A stretch of 64,000 bases of DNA from Paracoccaceae bacterium (GTDB lineage Bacteria; Pseudomonadota; Alphaproteobacteria; Rhodobacterales; Rhodobacteraceae), in the NCBI GenBank assembly GCA_024742695.1, contig JANSXY010000011.1, positions 43,849-107,848 on the forward strand, written 5' to 3'. Positions 60,793 through 64,000 of the stretch are shown here, piece after piece. The translations under genes and the position numbers were made by a program. Within the stretch, counting starts at the first letter, position 1. Each line of letters begins with the position of its first letter. A model generated the notes under the pieces. That model worked only from the letters and a program-made list of their open reading frames with translations, ran no database searches and had not been told where the DNA came from.

Positions 60793-61090
60793 GTCGTACG
60801 TAGAGCATACACAGCCAGCGAAATGACAAGCGCGCCACCGGTTCTGGCTTGAACAGTTCAACATCAAGATCTCAGGAAGAGCGACCGAGCTGCTTAAGCA
60901 TGCACGGATCGCGCCTTAGAGCGCATGGGCTGCGCCTCTTGTACCAACAGGCGCGTGCCGCCGACGCTGTATATGCACAAACACTGCCGCGCAGCAAGCA
61001 AGCTGCTTGATAGTTTCGCTATCCTGCTTCAGCGTGACAGTTGCAGCGTTCGACTTGGGTAAAAGCGGCAAGGGGGGGGCGGCGGAGAAG
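60793..61090. other. No gene recognised before the Sel1-repeat gene
   Basis: About 300 bp of intermediate GC. Short frames give no recognisable product. It includes the leader of the Sel1-repeat gene, for which no clear promoter was seen. Confidence 0.35.
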
Positions 61091-62794
61091 ATGAGGAACC
61101 GTGATTTGCCATTGTTGGTGCCCGGTCAGTTCGTTTCTGCCGGGAAAGACTGGCAAGACGAAACGTGCCAATTATACATGATTTGGGGCATTCTTAACCC
61201 AAATGGGCCGACCCTATATACGCTCGGAAGCGTCAAGCCTGATAGCTCTTCACGTATTTTCTTTAGGTGGATGCACTTCTTGGGCGGCGAGACCGTTTTT
61301 TCACCAACCCAATTGAAGCCTGTTATGTATCAAGACATCTTCGATGAGACCCTTCGGATCCAAGAACACTTGCGGTCTGGCGGCAAGCAGGGGCTCTTTG
61401 ATGTAATTCCAGATTTCTTCGTAATAGACGGGCGTGATGAGACTTTATCTCGCATGGCCCAAGATCTACTTCAACACCTCTCTCCAGCTGATCTGAACTG
61501 GGGAAGGTATATTGCCTATGTGCGCCAATTCGGAACAGACTACTTTGGCCGCGCCGGGGCGGAAATTCGTGAGTTCTACGAAGATCAGCTTCTGGCCGCC
61601 CGACGAAAGGGTCTGGACGAGCCAAAAGAACTAGGGGCAGTTCGAGCTAGATACGGCGGCATCCCTCAGTTCACCGAGGCTGAACTTCCAAGCTGGACAT
61701 ATTCGAAGCAAACGGCTGATATCCTACAGGAATGGTGGAGCTTTGTTTCAGCGGAAGAGCATCAGGTGAGCGCTCTAGCGACCCTACGCGCTATGTGGAA
61801 CGGCGCATCAGGCTTTTCCAAGCATGCTGGCCTAGAGACCGTCTCGCCATGGGCTGAAGCAAGTGCGTTTCTAAATGGTCTGGACTTTGCCTTTAGCGCC
61901 AATCGACTTACGCCGAGAGAACTAGAAGCTCTCCACAATGAGGCCCAAAAAGGAAACATCGACGCTCAATGCGAGCTCGCAAGCAGGTTGCTCTTTGGTG
62001 ACGGCGTAGAAAAGAACCCGACTGAGGCCGCCCAATGGCTTGAGATGGCTTCATCTGCTGGCAACTCGTGGGCTCAGACAGCATACGCCGTTGAGCTTCG
62101 ACGTAGTGGCGGTGCGGCAGAGCAGACGAGGGCCTTGGAGTTGCTCAGACAAGCCACAAACAGCGGCAACGCAAGAGCAAATATGCTTCTAGGTATGTCA
62201 TTCATTGAAGGAGCTGTTGTTGACACCGATCGGCCACTTGGGCTTGCCCATTTGATCAACGCTGCGCTTGCGGGTGACGAAGCGGCACGCAAGGCACTGC
62301 ACGTTCAGGCCGCAACCGATTTCCCGAGTGAGGACTGGACCGCAGCTTTCGATCGCGTTCCGTGGCCGAAGTACACGTTCCTGCTTGGCCCCGCCGTAGC
62401 CGGGCATTTTGCCGACTTCCCCAAGAAAGCAAAGGATGTTGAAACTGATCTTGGAAAGCAGTGGATGGTCGATGAAGCCAGCTCTGTAAGGGATTGGTTC
62501 AGTAGGGGCGGCGTTGTAGAGAGGTCGTTTAGCGCCCTGTTTGATCAAACTATTGCATTTGCTGACCCGTATATCGGATTGGGGATCATCGATGGCCAGC
62601 CAGTGACTGTGGTAACGGTGAGCGCCAAGGATCTTGTCGATGAGCGAGGATTTCCAATGATCAAGGCCTTGGAGGCAAGCGATTTGGATGTCGCTGCGTC
62701 AATCATAGGGTCTATTGATGGACGAAAGTGGGTAAGGACTGCGGTTCAGCGGATCCCAAGCAGCGATGTTTTGATACCTGCGATGAAGCCATAG
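61091..62794 (+). CDS. Sel1-repeat protein of unknown function
   Basis: A 567-aa protein. Residues about 1-290 are a novel N-terminal region without recognised domain. About 295-420 contain three Sel1-like repeats (AQKGNIDAQCELASRLLFGDGVEKNPTEAAQWLEMAS in parts, then ASSAGNSWAQTAYAVELRRSG and TNSGNARANMLLGMSFIEGA), which are helical scaffolds for protein binding. The C-terminal part (430-567) is also unassigned. There is no signal or membrane segment. ATG 61091 follows GGCGGAG; TTG 61007 is in frame upstream. GC is near 53%, so it was likely acquired with the element. It is flanked by the two copies of the ADP-ribosylglycohydrolase gene. Confidence 0.75.
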   Translation: MRNRDLPLLVPGQFVSAGKDWQDETCQLYMIWGILNPNGPTLYTLGSVKPDSSSRIFFRWMHFLGGETVFSPTQLKPVMYQDIFDETLRIQEHLRSGGKQGLFDVIPDFFVIDGRDETLSRMAQDLLQHLSPADLNWGRYIAYVRQFGTDYFGRAGAEIREFYEDQLLAARRKGLDEPKELGAVRARYGGIPQFTEAELPSWTYSKQTADILQEWWSFVSAEEHQVSALATLRAMWNGASGFSKHAGLETVSPWAEASAFLNGLDFAFSANRLTPRELEALHNEAQKGNIDAQCELASRLLFGDGVEKNPTEAAQWLEMASSAGNSWAQTAYAVELRRSGGAAEQTRALELLRQATNSGNARANMLLGMSFIEGAVVDTDRPLGLAHLINAALAGDEAARKALHVQAATDFPSEDWTAAFDRVPWPKYTFLLGPAVAGHFADFPKKAKDVETDLGKQWMVDEASSVRDWFSRGGVVERSFSALFDQTIAFADPYIGLGIIDGQPVTVVTVSAKDLVDERGFPMIKALEASDLDVAASIIGSIDGRKWVRTAVQRIPSSDVLIPAMKP

Positions 62795-62960
62795 CGTACT
62801 CTCGTTTAGGCCCTTTAGTTTGCGCCAACACCACCGTCAGAAAGACACTTAAACACTAAGCATTGTGAGATCGAACCATTTCTTGAAATTCAAATGAGCA
62901 CCGAGCAACAAGGAATAGCGCGGCAACCTCGAACAGTGGGCTTTTTCTTGTGGCTCCGAA

Positions 62961-63899
62961 TTAGGCGAGCAAAGCCTCCGCCAAGTCGAGCGCGTCATCG
63001 GCCCAGTATTGGCTAGGCCTAGGGTGCCGGACTAATCCCTCCAAATCCACCGCTCGGCAACCGAGCACCCTGAGCTTCCAACGAGGTGGGATCGCCGTCA
63101 CGCCCCAAGCCGCTCCCAGAAGCGCCCCACAGATGGCTCCGTTGGTGTCCGTGTCCCCGCCTGCCATCACAGTCTCGACGAGTGCTTCCTCGAAGCGTTG
63201 TCCGTTCCAGAGACGGTGAAAGGAATTGCCGAAGGCGTTCAACACCCAACCTTGGTTCTTCATGAAGGATGCTGGCAAAGCGCTGCGAGCTTCGAGCAAG
63301 CTGGTTCGGATTTCGGCGCCCGCGGCGTCCTCACCAGCATGGGCATAGGCCGCGGACCACATGGTGCGGCTATCGGCACCACCCACTCCTGCCGCCACGG
63401 CCGCACAGAAGGCCGCTGAGGCCGCTTGACAGATCCGGTGGGGGTGAGTGAGCGCCGCATCCGTTCGCGCCCACAGGGCTGCCTTAGCAGGGTCTCCTGC
63501 GGCCGCAACACCGATCGGCGCGACACGCATCAGCGCACCGTTGGCTTGACTTGCCTTATTTGGGCGCCCCCTACCTTGCAGCGCTTCCAAACCCGCCCTT
63601 GTCGTGCCGCCGATGTCGAAGGGCTTGGATGCGCCCCATGCCGTGTAAGCTGCAGCAACCCGCTCTTGATCAAATCCCTTGGCCTCGACGAGCGCACGTG
63701 CAAGCGCGAGCGCCATCTCTCCGTCGTCGGTGGGTTGCCCAGCCAATAGATCCCACGTCCCGCCCGGCATGAGGTTCCGCAGTCCTTCTGGATGGCGTTC
63801 CAAGATCGTCGAAGGATCGAGGAACTCTACTTGGCTCCCCAAAGCATCTCCGACCAGCAAACTGTTGATTTCCACCCAGAACTGACCCGGGTTTTCCAT
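62961..63899 (-). CDS. ADP-ribosylglycohydrolase family protein
   Basis: A 312-aa protein of the DraG/ARH fold. Metal-binding motifs: LLVGDALGSQVEF near residue 17, TDDGEMALALARAL near 58 (family TDDT with Gly replacing Thr), and GGDTDTNGAICGALLGAAWG near 260, which supplies the Asp pair. Family members remove ADP-ribose from Arg, Ser or other targets. The ATG at 63899 was chosen for its AAAGGTGG site; a GTG at 63914 is possible. It converges on the Sel1-repeat gene. A broken copy lies at 60611-60792. Confidence 0.85.
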   Translation of the reverse strand: MENPGQFWVEINSLLVGDALGSQVEFLDPSTILERHPEGLRNLMPGGTWDLLAGQPTDDGEMALALARALVEAKGFDQERVAAAYTAWGASKPFDIGGTTRAGLEALQGRGRPNKASQANGALMRVAPIGVAAAGDPAKAALWARTDAALTHPHRICQAASAAFCAAVAAGVGGADSRTMWSAAYAHAGEDAAGAEIRTSLLEARSALPASFMKNQGWVLNAFGNSFHRLWNGQRFEEALVETVMAGGDTDTNGAICGALLGAAWGVTAIPPRWKLRVLGCRAVDLEGLVRHPRPSQYWADDALDLAEALLA

Positions 63900-64000
63900 C
63901 GAGAAGTGACCCACCTTTGATTATGGTTTTCGGGTCAGCTGGGGGTCAAGGCATGGGTTGGCTCCTTCTTTTTTCTGGCCGCGGCTGAACTTGCCTTGAA

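Overview
The window is a high-GC (about 70%) chromosomal segment of an alphaproteobacterium. Gene content and family resemblance suggest Rhodobacterales: an SqrR-type regulator, a SoeABC-type sulfite dehydrogenase, several YeeE/YedE sulfur transporters, a HemP peptide, a GerW/DUF2953 pair in a presumed non-sporulator, and large calcium-binding repeat proteins. No 16S or other definitive marker is present, so the order-level assignment is inference.

Layout. 1-1.6 kb: persulfide-sensor-like ArsR regulator plus a YeeE/YedE transporter. 1.8-9.3 kb: a small membrane protein, a VOC protein, an RND efflux pump with its adaptor, a translationally coupled 50-aa/HemP pair, and 6-phosphogluconate dehydrogenase. 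9.4-13.9 kb: soeABC-like membrane molybdoenzyme operon. 14.1-17.0 kb: threonine degradation (kbl-tdh) under an XRE-cupin regulator, with a clear promoter/operator. 17.3-18.5 kb: GerW/DUF2953 cluster. 18.5-20.5 kb: a paired YeeE/YedE (PmpA/PmpB-like) operon with an FNR-like box and a periplasmic phosphatase-like protein. 21.3-23.1 kb: c-type cytochrome plus Tat-exported multicopper oxidase. 23.3-31.7 kb: a giant repeat protein divergent from a TPR/GT41 (SPINDLY-type) glycosyltransferase. 31.8-34.0 kb: a third YeeE/YedE transporter with a periplasmic rhodanese. 34.4-36.2 kb: DCC-family thiol protein and UbiB/ADCK-type kinase. 36.3-38.7 kb: a TpsB-type outer-membrane transporter with a Pro-rich exported protein and no recognisable TpsA. 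39.2-43 kb: HTH regulator, DUF1624-like membrane protein, L,D-transpeptidase, META/SH3 protein. 43.1-48.7 kb: second giant repeat protein, paralogous to the first. 49.2-55.2 kb: complete urtABCDE urea transporter. 55.5-64 kb: accessory DNA.

How the genes work together. Much of the first 34 kb can be read as sulfur handling: import or trafficking of thiosulfate/sulfane sulfur (four YeeE-family genes at three loci), periplasmic sulfur transfer (rhodanese), persulfide sensing (ArsR with the SqrR cysteine pair) and cytoplasmic sulfite oxidation (SoeABC). The two giant proteins share an unusual N-terminal export region and RTX-type C-termini and carry exactly 14 (7+7) and 7 FG-GAP blades, so they look like secreted or surface proteins built from complete beta-propellers. 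The adjacent GT41 enzyme is a candidate glycosyltransferase for them.

The right end (55.9-64 kb) is lower in GC and mosaic. A DUF262 + HEPN gene pair looks like a defence or toxin-antitoxin type system. A 48-bp 3' fragment of tRNA-Thr(UGU) sits next to a tyrosine integrase and an AlpA-type regulator and marks the edge of an integrated element. That element carries a Sel1-repeat protein bracketed by an intact ADP-ribosylglycohydrolase gene and an internally deleted copy of the same gene.
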